DNA of 64,000 bases. It comes from Ensifer adhaerens (lineage in GTDB: Bacteria > Pseudomonadota > Alphaproteobacteria > Rhizobiales > Rhizobiaceae). Positions 37,988 through 47,474 of this stretch are shown here, in pieces (positions within the stretch are counted from its first letter, which is position 1; every line of letters starts with the position of its first letter). The stretch spans positions 2,650,001 through 2,714,000 of the forward strand of contig OCMG01000004.1 of assembly GCA_900215285.1 (NCBI GenBank), read 5' to 3'. The position numbers were made by a program, and so were the translations under genes. A model generated the notes under the pieces. That model worked only from the letters and a program-made list of their open reading frames with translations. It ran no database searches and had not been told where the DNA came from.

Positions 37988-39442
37988 ATGACCAGCGCCA
38001 CGGTTCTCGTAGCCGACGACGACGCCGCCATCCGCACCGTACTCAACCAGGCGCTGACACGCGCCGGCTACGATGTGCGCATCACCTCAAACGCCGCCAC
38101 GCTCTGGCGATGGGTGGCTGGCGGCGAGGGCGATATCGTCATCACCGACGTCGTCATGCCGGATGAAAACGCCTTCGACCTGCTGCCGCGCATCAAGAAG
38201 GCGCGACCGGAACTTCCAGTTCTGGTCATGAGCGCGCAGAACACGTTCATGACGGCGATCAAGGCATCCGAAAAAGGTGCCTACGACTACCTGCCGAAGC
38301 CCTTCGACCTCACGGAATTGCTCGCCATCGTCAAGCGCGCGCTCTCGGAGCCGAAGCATAAGGCGCCGGAGCTGGAAGACGATCAGCAGGACGGCATGCC
38401 GCTCGTCGGCCGTTCTGCAGCCATGCAGGAAATCTACCGCGTGCTTGCCCGTCTCATGCAGACGGACCTGACGCTGATGATCACCGGCGAGAGCGGCACG
38501 GGCAAGGAACTCGTTGCCCGCGCCCTGCACGATTACGGCAAGCGACGCAACGGGCCCTTCGTCGCCATCAACATGGCCGCCATCCCGCGCGACCTCATCG
38601 AATCGGAACTCTTCGGTCACGAGAAGGGCGCGTTTACCGGCGCGCAGAACCGCTCGACCGGCCGTTTTGAACAGGCGGAGGGCGGCACGCTCTTCCTCGA
38701 CGAAATCGGCGACATGCCGATGGATGCGCAAACCCGCCTTCTGCGCGTGTTGCAGCAGGGTGAGTATACGACGGTGGGCGGGCGCACGCCGATCCGCACC
38801 GATGTCCGCATCGTCGCCGCCACCAACAAGGACCTGAAGAACCTGATCAACCAGGGCCTCTTCCGCGAGGACCTTTATTATCGCCTGAACGTCGTGCCGC
38901 TGCGGCTTCCGCCGCTACGCGATCGCTCGGAGGACATTCCGGATCTGGTACGCCACTTCGTGACGCGCGCAGAGAAGGAGGGTCTGGACGTCAAGCGCTT
39001 CGATTCCGAGGCGATCGAGGCGATGAAGACCTATGCCTGGCCGGGCAATGTGCGCGAGCTGGAAAACCTGATCCGACGCCTGACCGCGCTCTATCCGCAG
39101 GACGTGATCACCCGCGAAATCATCGACACGGAACTGCGCTCGGACATTCCGGACAGCCCGCTCGACAAGGCGGCGGGCCGCTCCGGGCCGGTCACGATTT
39201 CGCAGGCGGTAGAAGAAAACATGCGAACCTATTTCTCCGGCTTCGGGGAAGACCTGCCACCGCCCGGGCTCTACAACCGCGTGCTGGCGGAGCTGGAATA
39301 TCCGCTTATTCTCGCCGTGCTGACCGCCACGCGCGGAAACCAGATCAAGGCTGCCGAAGTCCTGGGCCTCAACCGCAACACGCTTCGAAAGAAGATCCGC
39401 GAGCTCGGCGTTTCCGTTTACCGGAGCGCCCGCGGCGGCTGA
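37988..39442 (+). CDS. ntrC: nitrogen regulation response regulator NtrC (sigma-54 activator)
   Basis: The 484-residue protein has a receiver domain ([14 protein letters not shown], phospho-acceptor Asp in [12 protein letters not shown]), a sigma-54-interacting AAA+ domain with Walker A GESGTGKE, the GAFTGA loop (residues near 215) and Walker [13 protein letters not shown], and a C-terminal Fis-type helix-turn-helix ([20 protein letters not shown]). It activates nitrogen assimilation genes. ATG at 37988 is the family start, 4 bases after the ntrB stop. Confidence 0.97.
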   Translation: MTSATVLVADDDAAIRTVLNQALTRAGYDVRITSNAATLWRWVAGGEGDIVITDVVMPDENAFDLLPRIKKARPELPVLVMSAQNTFMTAIKASEKGAYDYLPKPFDLTELLAIVKRALSEPKHKAPELEDDQQDGMPLVGRSAAMQEIYRVLARLMQTDLTLMITGESGTGKELVARALHDYGKRRNGPFVAINMAAIPRDLIESELFGHEKGAFTGAQNRSTGRFEQAEGGTLFLDEIGDMPMDAQTRLLRVLQQGEYTTVGGRTPIRTDVRIVAATNKDLKNLINQGLFREDLYYRLNVVPLRLPPLRDRSEDIPDLVRHFVTRAEKEGLDVKRFDSEAIEAMKTYAWPGNVRELENLIRRLTALYPQDVITREIIDTELRSDIPDSPLDKAAGRSGPVTISQAVEENMRTYFSGFGEDLPPPGLYNRVLAELEYPLILAVLTATRGNQIKAAEVLGLNRNTLRKKIRELGVSVYRSARGG

Positions 39443-39613
39443 TAATTGCGCGAGTTCCCTCGGTTGGGGCTTGTCAGGCGTTGCAATTTCGCCACAATAT
39501 GTTGCTTGAAAGTCACGACTTTCCGCGTGACTCGCCGGATTCGCAGGGCGAATCGCGACGTGGGCTGCATGTCTCCCGATATGGAGCGTCAAGCGGATAC
39601 GGGAGAATATTGA

Positions 39614-41884
39614 ATGGCGGGCAGCAAGGCTGCAATGGAAGACGATGGGGCGACAGGCTTGGGCGCGCAGGACCGCCGCGCCTATTTTGCGCTGCCGGGC
39701 CTCATCCTGGCCGGGGGCGCGCTGACCTCATCGGTCATAACCCTCTTTGTCCTGCTCGGTTTGACCCCGATCGCACCGGAAACGGATGTCGTCATTGCCT
39801 CCGCGGTGATCAACGGCCTGTTCGTCTTCGGGTTGATGTACCTCATCGCCCGCGAAGTGCTGCGCCTGATCAAGGCGCGGCGGCGGGGGCGCGCGGCGGC
39901 GCGGCTGCATGTGCGGATCGTTTCGTTGTTTTCGATCGTGGCGATTCTCCCGGCTGTCCTGGTCGCCATTTTTGCCTCTTTCACGCTGCAGGCGGGCCTT
40001 GACCGCTGGTTCTCGATCCGGACCCAGTCGATCGTGAATTCCTCGATCAATGTGGCGCAAGCCTATGTGCTGGAGAATGCCAGCTATCTGCAGGGCCAGA
40101 CCGCGTCGATGGCGAATGATCTCGACCGCAATCGCACGCTCTACAGCCTCGACCGCACGGGCTTTATCGAATTGATGACGCGACAGGCGCGCGGGCGGGG
40201 TATGCTCGGCGCGTTTCTCGTGCGCGCGGATGGCAGCGTCATCCTGCAGGCGGAAATCGAAACGGAGAAGCCGCTTCCCGCGATTCCGAAGGACGCGCTG
40301 GAAAGCTCGGTCGCCGGCCAGCCAACGCTGATCCCGCCGGGCATTACCAACCTGGTCGGTGCGGTCATCAAGCTGGACGAGATACCCGGGGCCTATCTCT
40401 ACACGATCCGGGCGGTCGATCCGAACGTGATGTCGGCATTGCGGCTCATGGAGGAGAACACGCAGGAATATCGCGCGATGGAGGCGGGCCGGACCTCGCT
40501 GCAGGTCGCGTTCGGCATTCTTTATCTCGGGTTTGCGCTGATCGTGCTCCTCGCAGCCATCTGGACCGCCATTGCGATCGCCGATCGGCTCGTTCGGCCG
40601 ATCAGGTTGCTGATCAGCGCCGCGGACAGTGTCGCGACCGGCAATATGAACGTGATCGTGCCCGTGCGCGCTGCAGACGGTGACGTCGGCAACCTGTCGC
40701 GCACGTTCAACAAGATGATTGCCGAGATTCGCTCCCAGCGCGACGAGGTTCTGGCCGCCAAGGACGAGGTGGACGACCGCCGCCGCTTCATCGAAGCGGT
40801 TCTTTCGGGGGTCAACGCGGGCGTAATCGGCGTTGAGGAGGACGGTCGCATTACGGTCGCGAACCCCTCCACGGAGGGTTTTGTCGGCCGCGATGCGGGC
40901 GAAATCGTGGGACATACGCTGGGCGAATTCGCGCCGGAAGTCGACGAAGTCTTTGCCGAGGCTGTTGCGCGCGGACGGCCGAGCTATCGCCGTCAGATCA
41001 ATTTGCGCATCAACGGCCGCGAACGGACGCTCAATGTCCAGGTCACCCGCGAGGAGTCCGACGATGCCAAGAGCGCCTGGGTGCTGACGATCGACGATAT
41101 TACCGATCTGGTCATCGCGCAGCGCTCCACTGCCTGGGCGGATGTGGCGCGCCGTATCGCCCACGAGATCAAGAACCCGCTGACGCCGATCCAGCTCTCG
41201 GCCGAACGCCTCCGCCGCCGCTACGGCAAGCAGATCAACCAGGACGACCGCGAGGTTTTCGACCAGTGCACGGACACGATCGTGCGTCAGGTCGGGGATA
41301 TCGGCCGGATGGTGGACGAATTCTCCTCCTTCGCCCGGATGCCGAAGCCGACCAAGGCCGCCTGCGATCTGCGCGATATCCTCAAGGATGCCGTGTTCCT
41401 CCGCGAGATGGGGGTTACCCATGTCCGCTTCGAGAAGGACCTGGGGGATGTTGCTCTCGACGGCGTCTTCGATTCCCGGATGCTCGGCCAGGCCTTCGGC
41501 AATCTGGTGAAGAATGCCGTAGAGGCCATCGAAGCGGTCCCGGCCGAGGCTGCGCGCGAGGAAAACCGAATCCTGGTGCGGGCACGCGAGGACGCCTCCG
41601 GCGAGCGCTATGTCGTGGACATCATCGACAACGGCAAGGGGCTGCCGACCGAGAACCGCAACAGCATTCTCGAGCCCTATATCACGATGCGCGAGAAGGG
41701 CACCGGCCTTGGTCTCGCCATCGTCAAGAAGATCATTGAAGAACATGGCGGCGAGCTGGAATTGCACGATGCGCCGGAAGATTTCGACCACGGGCGCGGC
41801 GCGATGATCCGGGTATATTTGCCCCGGACGGACGCCCAACCGCATGTCGACATGGAAATGAAGGAAGCAGTCAATGGCGTCTGA
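39614..41884 (+). CDS. ntrY: nitrogen regulation sensor kinase NtrY
   Basis: This is a membrane sensor kinase of 756 residues. It has about four N-terminal membrane helices (residues 22-45, 58-78, 100-125 and about 295-320) around a periplasmic region, then a HAMP domain (RPIRLLISAADSVATGN), a PAS domain (about 390-490), and the kinase core with His in [19 protein letters not shown] and GTGLGLAIV. It partners NtrX and is linked to nitrogen, redox and envelope responses in alphaproteobacteria. It starts 171 bases after ntrC and overlaps ntrX by 11 bases. Confidence 0.96.
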   Translation: MAGSKAAMEDDGATGLGAQDRRAYFALPGLILAGGALTSSVITLFVLLGLTPIAPETDVVIASAVINGLFVFGLMYLIAREVLRLIKARRRGRAAARLHVRIVSLFSIVAILPAVLVAIFASFTLQAGLDRWFSIRTQSIVNSSINVAQAYVLENASYLQGQTASMANDLDRNRTLYSLDRTGFIELMTRQARGRGMLGAFLVRADGSVILQAEIETEKPLPAIPKDALESSVAGQPTLIPPGITNLVGAVIKLDEIPGAYLYTIRAVDPNVMSALRLMEENTQEYRAMEAGRTSLQVAFGILYLGFALIVLLAAIWTAIAIADRLVRPIRLLISAADSVATGNMNVIVPVRAADGDVGNLSRTFNKMIAEIRSQRDEVLAAKDEVDDRRRFIEAVLSGVNAGVIGVEEDGRITVANPSTEGFVGRDAGEIVGHTLGEFAPEVDEVFAEAVARGRPSYRRQINLRINGRERTLNVQVTREESDDAKSAWVLTIDDITDLVIAQRSTAWADVARRIAHEIKNPLTPIQLSAERLRRRYGKQINQDDREVFDQCTDTIVRQVGDIGRMVDEFSSFARMPKPTKAACDLRDILKDAVFLREMGVTHVRFEKDLGDVALDGVFDSRMLGQAFGNLVKNAVEAIEAVPAEAAREENRILVRAREDASGERYVVDIIDNGKGLPTENRNSILEPYITMREKGTGLGLAIVKKIIEEHGGELELHDAPEDFDHGRGAMIRVYLPRTDAQPHVDMEMKEAVNGV

Positions 41885-43238
41885 TATTCTCATCGTGGAC
41901 GACGAACAGGACATTCGCGAGGTCGTCTCCGGCATCCTTTCGGACGAGGGACATGAAACGCGCACCGCGCATGACAGCGACAGTGCACTCGCCGCGATCA
42001 GCGACCGCGTACCAAGACTGATTTTCCTCGATATCTGGATGCAGGGCAGCAAGCTCGACGGCCTGGCGCTGCTGGACGAGATCAAGGCGCGCCATCCTGA
42101 CATTCCCGTGGTGATGATTTCCGGCCACGGCAATATCGAGACGGCCGTGTCGGCCATCCATCGCGGCGCCTATGACTTCATCGAAAAGCCCTTCAAGGCG
42201 GACCGGCTGATCCTGGTGGCGGAGCGGGCGCTTGAAAATTCGCAGCTTCGCAAGGAAGTGAGCGAGCTGAAGAAGCGGTCCGGCGATCCCGTGGAGCTGA
42301 TCGGGACATCCGTTGCCGTCTCGCAGCTTCGCCAGACCATCGAGAAGATCGCACCGACCAACAGCCGCATCATGATCCTCGGACCCTCCGGCTCCGGCAA
42401 GGAACTGGTAGCGCGGATGATCCACAAGAAGTCCTCGCGCGCCGACGGGCCTTTCGTGGCGCTCAATGCGGCGACAATCACGCCGGAACGCATGGAGATG
42501 GCGCTTTTCGGCACCGAGGGTCAGCCGGGCCAGGCGCGCCGCACGGGGGCTCTCGAAGAGGCGCATCGCGGAACGCTCTATCTCGACGAGATTGGCGAGA
42601 TGCCGCGTGAAACGCAGAACAAGATCCTGCGCGTTCTGGTCGATCAGCAGTTCGAGCGCATCGGCGGCTCCAAACGCGTGAAGGTCGATGTGCGCATCAT
42701 TTCCTCAACGGCCTACAACCTCGAAAGCCAGATCGGAGAGGGAAGGTTCCGTGAGGATCTCTATCATCGCCTCGCCGTGGTTCCGATCAAGGTGCCGGCG
42801 CTGGCCGAGCGGCGCGAGGACATACCCTTCCTTGTCGACCTCTTCATGCGCCAGATCAGCGAGCAGGCGGGCATGAAGGCGCGCCGCGTGGCGGATGACG
42901 CGCTTGCGGTTCTGCAGGCGCATGACTGGCCGGGCAATATCCGCCAGCTTCGCAACGTCATCGAGCGCGTGCTGATCCTGACCCGTCCGGACGGCGGCGA
43001 TACGACGATCACAGCAGACCACCTGCCGCCCGACGTGGTGGACATGATGCCGAAGATTTCGGCGCAGGGCGACCAGCACATCATGACGCTTCCTCTGCGG
43101 GAAGCGCGTGAACTCTTCGAGCGCGACTATCTGATGGCCCAGATCAACCGCTTTGGCGGCAATATCTCGCGCACTGCGGAGTTCGTCGGGATGGAGCGAT
43201 CGGCGCTGCACCGGAAATTGAAGTCCCTGGGCGTTTAA
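41874..43238 (+). CDS. ntrX: response regulator NtrX
   Basis: The 454-residue protein has a receiver domain (DILIVDDEQDIREV, Asp in RLIFLDIWMQG), an AAA+ domain with Walker A GPSGSGKE, and a C-terminal Fis-type helix-turn-helix (NISRTAEFVGMERSALHRKL). In place of the sigma-54-contacting GAFTGA loop it has a stretch around FGTEGQPGQARRTGALEEA. This is normal for alphaproteobacterial NtrX and means it is probably not a sigma-54 activator. It is coupled to ntrY by an 11-base overlap. Confidence 0.96.
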   Translation: MASDILIVDDEQDIREVVSGILSDEGHETRTAHDSDSALAAISDRVPRLIFLDIWMQGSKLDGLALLDEIKARHPDIPVVMISGHGNIETAVSAIHRGAYDFIEKPFKADRLILVAERALENSQLRKEVSELKKRSGDPVELIGTSVAVSQLRQTIEKIAPTNSRIMILGPSGSGKELVARMIHKKSSRADGPFVALNAATITPERMEMALFGTEGQPGQARRTGALEEAHRGTLYLDEIGEMPRETQNKILRVLVDQQFERIGGSKRVKVDVRIISSTAYNLESQIGEGRFREDLYHRLAVVPIKVPALAERREDIPFLVDLFMRQISEQAGMKARRVADDALAVLQAHDWPGNIRQLRNVIERVLILTRPDGGDTTITADHLPPDVVDMMPKISAQGDQHIMTLPLREARELFERDYLMAQINRFGGNISRTAEFVGMERSALHRKLKSLGV

Positions 43239-43279
43239 AACGAAATGCCTGTTTGTTTTCTTTTGTCAGGAATTTGACA

Positions 43280-44143
43280 ATGTCCAGAATTGCCTATGTC
43301 AACGGCCGGTATGTCCGTCATGCCGATGCTGCGGTTCACGTGGAGGATCGCGGCTATCAGTTCGCAGACGGGGTCTATGAGGTCTGCGAGGTGCGCCACG
43401 GGATGATCGTGGACCTGACGCGGCATCTCGACCGCCTGGGCCGCTCTCTATCGGAATTATCTATCGACTGGCCGATGGATCGGCGGGCGCTCACGCTGGT
43501 CATCCGACAGGTGCTGCGGAAGAATGGCGTGACGAACGGCATGTTCTACATGCAGGTGACCCGCGGTGTCGCAAGGCGCGACCATGTCTTTCCGGCGGAT
43601 ACCGTAAAGCCCTCCATCGTTGTCACCGCCAAGAACACGGACCGCAAGGTCATCGACAAGAAGAATGCCGAAGGCATCCGCGCTATTACGCTGCCGGATA
43701 ACCGCTGGGATCGCGTGGACATCAAGACCGTAGGCCTTCTTCCCAACGCCATGGCACGCCAGAAGGCGAAGGAAGCCGGCGCGCAGGAAGCGATATACGT
43801 GGACGCGGAAGGCTATGTCACCGAAGGTGCGGCGACGAATGTCTGGATGGTGGGCCAGGACGGGATCTTGCGGACGCGTCCGGCAGAACACGGGATTCTG
43901 CGGGGCATCACGCGCACAACCCTTCTTGATGTTGCCGCCAGGGAAGGGATAGAGATCCGCGAGGAGCGGTTCACGGTCGATGACATGCTGAATGCGCGCG
44001 AGGTCTTCATCACCGCCGCGACAAGTATCTGTTTTCCCGTCGTTTCCATCGACGGAAAGACGATCGGCAATGGTCATCCGGGACTTGTTTCAAAGCAGAT
44101 CAGAGAAGCCTTTTTCGACATTGCGGAAAAGACATTCATTTGA
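43280..44143 (+). CDS. dat: D-amino acid aminotransferase (class IV)
   Basis: This pyridoxal-phosphate enzyme of fold type IV has 287 residues. The cofactor Lys149 is in DRVDIKTVGLLPN, and the conserved C-terminal segment reads VFITAATSICFPV. It is annotated in rhizobia as D-alanine or D-amino acid transaminase; a branched-chain substrate is less likely. AGGA lies about 8 bases before ATG at 43280, favoured over an upstream in-frame TTG. It sits between ntrX and hfq, a conserved order in the group. Confidence 0.92.
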   Translation: MSRIAYVNGRYVRHADAAVHVEDRGYQFADGVYEVCEVRHGMIVDLTRHLDRLGRSLSELSIDWPMDRRALTLVIRQVLRKNGVTNGMFYMQVTRGVARRDHVFPADTVKPSIVVTAKNTDRKVIDKKNAEGIRAITLPDNRWDRVDIKTVGLLPNAMARQKAKEAGAQEAIYVDAEGYVTEGAATNVWMVGQDGILRTRPAEHGILRGITRTTLLDVAAREGIEIREERFTVDDMLNAREVFITAATSICFPVVSIDGKTIGNGHPGLVSKQIREAFFDIAEKTFI

Positions 44144-44243
44144 TACGAGTCTCCTATTGCCGCAAAAGTGAGGGTTTGCGGGGACAATCATTTCATTCCA
44201 AGCGGCGTCCCGAACGCCGGCACATAAGAAAGTAGCGGCGCAT

Positions 44244-44483
44244 ATGGCGGAACGTTCTCAGAACCTCCAGGACCTGTTTCTCAATACCGTCAGAAAGCAG
44301 AAGATTTCGCTGACGATCTTCCTGATCAACGGCGTGAAGCTCACGGGCGTTGTGACGTCCTTCGACAATTTCTGCGTCCTTCTGCGCAGGGATGGTCATT
44401 CTCAGCTGGTTTACAAGCACGCGATCTCGACTATCATGCCCGGACAGCCGGTGCAGATGTTCGAAGGTGAAGACGCGGGCTGA
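44244..44483 (+). CDS. hfq: RNA chaperone Hfq
   Basis: This Sm-like hexameric protein pairs small RNAs with mRNAs. The 79 residues cover the Sm1 motif (VNGVKL-type segment, here [17 protein letters not shown]) and Sm2 motif ([11 protein letters not shown]). The proximal-face residues [15 protein letters not shown] are conserved. The C-terminal tail is very short, as usual in alphaproteobacteria. The hfq stop codon is in the same frame as hflX downstream. Confidence 0.97.
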   Translation: MAERSQNLQDLFLNTVRKQKISLTIFLINGVKLTGVVTSFDNFCVLLRRDGHSQLVYKHAISTIMPGQPVQMFEGEDAG

Positions 44484-44558
44484 CGGATAAAAGCCATTAC
44501 AGACGAATTTGACACGACCGACGCTGCCGGCGCGGAACACGACGTTCCGCGTGACGAC

Positions 44559-45875
44559 ATGCGCGCGCTTGTCGTCGTGCCGGTGCTGAAGCAACAGCAG
44601 CCGAAGGGCGATACCGCAACCACGGCTCCCCGTAGCAATGAAGCGAAGCTGGAAGAGGCCATCGGTCTTGCCCGCGCCATCGATCTGGAAATCGCGGGCG
44701 GCGTGATCGTCTCTGTCTCGCAGCCGCGCCCGGCCACACTCATGGGCACCGGCAAGGTCGAGGAGATCGGCGAGATGGCGAAAGCCGAGAACGCCGGCCT
44801 GATCATCGTCGATCATCCGCTGACGCCGGTGCAGCAGCGCAATCTCGAACGCGAATGGAAGGCCAAGGTCATCGACCGCACAGGCCTCATCCTGGAAATC
44901 TTCGGCCGCCGCGCCTCCACCAAGGAAGGCACGCTGCAGGTCGAGCTTGCGCATCTGAATTACCAGAAGGGCCGTCTCGTTCGCAGCTGGACCCACCTCG
45001 AACGCCAGCGCGGTGGCGCGGGCTTCATGGGCGGTCCCGGCGAAACGCAGATCGAAGCCGATAGACGCATCCTGCAGGACAAGATCGTCAAGCTGGAGCG
45101 CGAACTGGAACAGGTGCGCCGCACCCGCCAGCTGCACCGCGCCAAGCGCAAGAAGGTGCCGCATCCGATCGTGGCGCTCGTCGGCTACACGAACGCCGGA
45201 AAGTCGACGCTGTTCAACCGGATCACAGGTGCCGGCGTTCTCGCCGAGGACATGCTGTTTGCGACGCTCGATCCGACACTGCGCCGCATGAAGTTGCCGC
45301 AGGGTAGGACGGTGATCCTCTCCGACACCGTAGGCTTCATTTCCGACCTGCCGACGCATCTGGTCGCCGCCTTCCGTGCGACGCTCGAAGAGGTGCTGGA
45401 AGCCGATCTCATCCTGCATGTGCGCGACATGTCCGATCCGGATAATGCGGCACAGGCGGGTGACGTGATGCGCATCCTGAGCGATCTCGGCATCGAGGGG
45501 CAGGAGGCGGAAGACCGCATTCTCGAAGTCTGGAACAAGATCGACCGGCTGGAGCCGGAGGCGCACGAGGCCATTGCCGAGAAGGCGACCACCACCGCCA
45601 ATGTCCGCGCCATTTCCGCCGTGACAGGCGAGGGCGTCGATGCCCTCATGGAAGAAATCAGCCGCCGCATTTCCGGGGTGATGACGGAAGTGACCATCGA
45701 TATCCTGCCGGCTAATCTCTCGCTGCTGCCCTGGCTCTACGCCAATGCGATGGTGGACGAACGACGCGATCAGGAAGACGGCTCGGTGAGCCTCGACATC
45801 CGCATTTCGGCGGCGTCCTCAGGCGAGCTGGAGCGGAAGCTCGGGACCGTGAAGTCGAAGAAGGATGTGTGGTAG
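44559..45875 (+). CDS. hflX: GTPase HflX
   Basis: This ribosome-associated GTPase acts in ribosome rescue and splitting. It has an N-terminal HflX domain (VSQPRPATLMGTGKVEEI), a coiled-coil, the glycine-rich segment GGAGFMGGPGETQIEADRR, and a G domain with GYTNAGKST, DTVGF and NKID. From ATG at 44559 there are 438 residues, but that ATG has no ribosome-binding sequence. The frame is open back to the hfq stop (44481-44483) with no GTG or TTG between. An ATT at 44496 could be an unusual start adding 21 residues. It is co-transcribed with hfq. Confidence 0.93.
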   Translation: MRALVVVPVLKQQQPKGDTATTAPRSNEAKLEEAIGLARAIDLEIAGGVIVSVSQPRPATLMGTGKVEEIGEMAKAENAGLIIVDHPLTPVQQRNLEREWKAKVIDRTGLILEIFGRRASTKEGTLQVELAHLNYQKGRLVRSWTHLERQRGGAGFMGGPGETQIEADRRILQDKIVKLERELEQVRRTRQLHRAKRKKVPHPIVALVGYTNAGKSTLFNRITGAGVLAEDMLFATLDPTLRRMKLPQGRTVILSDTVGFISDLPTHLVAAFRATLEEVLEADLILHVRDMSDPDNAAQAGDVMRILSDLGIEGQEAEDRILEVWNKIDRLEPEAHEAIAEKATTTANVRAISAVTGEGVDALMEEISRRISGVMTEVTIDILPANLSLLPWLYANAMVDERRDQEDGSVSLDIRISAASSGELERKLGTVKSKKDVW

Positions 45876-45969
45876 GCGAAGATTGCGACGAACACTTGGT
45901 TGATCGTCCTGCGCCACGAGCCAATTTCCTTCGTCCAGAATAAATCTTTTTGCGATGGAGGAAAGCAAA

Positions 45970-46809
45970 ATGGCCCGACTTGCGAATACGGTAGCAGTCG
46001 TCACCGGTGGCGGCAGAGGCATTGGCCGCGAGATCGCCCTTCAGCAGGCGCGGGAAGGGGTTAAGGTCGCCGTGATCTCGCGGACCGCCAAAGAGATTGA
46101 CGAAACTGTCGCCATGATCGAGGCCGAGGGCGGGCGGGCTCTCGCGCTGACGGCCGATGTTTCGGATAATGGCGCTGTTGAAAATGTCTTTGCAACGATC
46201 GCCAACCAACTGGGGCCGGTCGATCTCCTTGTGAACAACCACGGCTCCTTCCAGGCCTTCGGCCCGATTTGGGAGTGCGATCCCGAGACCTGGTGGAAGG
46301 ATGTCGAGATCAATCTTCGTGGCAGTTTCCATACATGCCGGGCCGCATCGCCGATCATGCTGGCCCGCGGCAAGGGGCGGATCGTCAATCTTGTCGGTGG
46401 CGGAACAGGCAACAGCTTTCCCCACGGCTCCGGTTACGCCTCGAGCAAGGCCGCCATCATGCGGATGACGGAATGCCTCAACGATACGACTGTCGGCAAT
46501 AACGTGCGCGCCTTTGCGGTCGACCCGGGGCTCGTGCGCACTGCGATGACCGAAATGCAGCTGACATCGGAGGCAGGCAAGCGCTTCCTCCCCGGCATCC
46601 AGCAACTGTTTGACGATGGCATCAACGTGAAGCCGACGCGCGCGGCGCTTCTCATCGCAGACATTGCGGCTGGGCGTTTCGACCCGCTGGCAGGACGCCT
46701 GTTGTGTGGGGTGGACGACCGCGACGAACTCGAAGGCCAGATGGACGCTCTGGTTGCCAGTGACGGCCGAGCACTGCGCTTCACGGCTTTGGAGCAAAGG
46801 AAGCTTTGA
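45970..46809 (+). CDS. short-chain dehydrogenase/reductase with altered active site
   Basis: This is a Rossmann-fold protein of 279 residues. The cofactor motif is VTGGGRGIGREIA and the structural motif NNHG is present. The active-site Tyr and Lys are in YASSK and Asn in INLRG. The catalytic Ser that normally lies 13 residues before the Tyr is Gly (segment NLVGGGTGN), so classic SDR chemistry may be lost or changed. GGAGGA lies 7 bases before ATG at 45970, so this start is preferred over ATG at 45955. It stands alone after hflX. Substrate unknown. Confidence 0.88.
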   Translation: MARLANTVAVVTGGGRGIGREIALQQAREGVKVAVISRTAKEIDETVAMIEAEGGRALALTADVSDNGAVENVFATIANQLGPVDLLVNNHGSFQAFGPIWECDPETWWKDVEINLRGSFHTCRAASPIMLARGKGRIVNLVGGGTGNSFPHGSGYASSKAAIMRMTECLNDTTVGNNVRAFAVDPGLVRTAMTEMQLTSEAGKRFLPGIQQLFDDGINVKPTRAALLIADIAAGRFDPLAGRLLCGVDDRDELEGQMDALVASDGRALRFTALEQRKL

Positions 46810-46880
46810 GATCACCTCGCGCGAGCGCTTTGATCGCACAGGCTCCTGTGCTATTTTCAGTTTGAACAGGAGTTTCATCC

Positions 46881-47204
46881 ATGTCCAGAACCCGTGCGCT
46901 CACAATCGAATTGCCGGAAGAGATGGCAGACATGATTGCCGAGAAGGTGCGCTCGGGCGAATATCAGAGCGAGAGTGACGTTGTGGTCGATGGACTTCTG
47001 TCCCTGGTTTTAGAATACGGGCCGCACCAGGCAGAGATCGATCATTGGATGAAAACGGAGATGGTCCCGATGCTGAAAGCCATCGATGCCGATCCTTCGC
47101 TGCTGATCCCAATTGACGAAGCTTGGGAACGGATCGAGGCACATGTGGATAAAGCCGCAAGACCGCTGGCGATCGTGGATGAAACACCGCGTGGTTCTCT
47201 CTGA
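46881..47204 (+). CDS. ParD-like antitoxin (ribbon-helix-helix)
   Basis: The 107-residue protein starts with an RHH-type segment (RALTIELPEEMADMIAEKVR, then SGEYQSESDVVVDGL), as in ParD/CC2985-type antitoxins that bind their own operator and neutralise a ParE toxin. The acidic C-terminal half is the toxin-binding arm. AGGAG precedes the ATG. Its end overlaps the toxin start by 26 bases. The frame is intact while the toxin gene is not. Confidence 0.85.
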   Translation: MSRTRALTIELPEEMADMIAEKVRSGEYQSESDVVVDGLLSLVLEYGPHQAEIDHWMKTEMVPMLKAIDADPSLLIPIDEAWERIEAHVDKAARPLAIVDETPRGSL

Positions 47205-47474
47205 CACTGCGGTATCCGATATCAACGAAATCTTTGTTTACATTCTTGCTGAAGCAGGCGAGAGAATTGCTCGTGACTATGTCGGAGGATGCGAGATTTC
47301 CTTCAACGTCTTGACTTGTTCCCGCACAGAGGGACCGTGATCGACAGCGAAAGTAACCTGAGAAGCGTGGGATACGAACGCCGCGCAACGATTGTCTTCC
47401 GCGTGGAACATGCTCAAGTCATAATCCTTCGCGTCTTCCACCGTGGGCGCAACATCGAACTTGAAGAGATTTAG
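47179..47474 (+). pseudogene. ParE-type toxin gene with a one-base frameshift
   Basis: From ATG at 47179 the frame reads MKHRVVLSDTAVSDINEIF and on to DYVGGCE, then leaves the family pattern and stops at 47338-47340. The C-terminal half continues in another frame as DFLQRLDLFPHRGTVIDSES, GYERRATIVFRV and VIILRVFHRGRNIELEEI, ending with TAG at 47472-47474. Loss of one base near 47293-47297 (for example GAGGATTTC becoming GAGATTTC) would explain the break. The joined product would be about 98 residues, the normal ParE size. Its stop overlaps the convergent mazG stop. Confidence 0.87.

Noticed and set aside
39728..42157. An 809-codon open frame on the minus strand opposite ntrY
   Set aside because: It is a codon-bias shadow of ntrY with no ribosome-binding site and a composition unlike a real protein.
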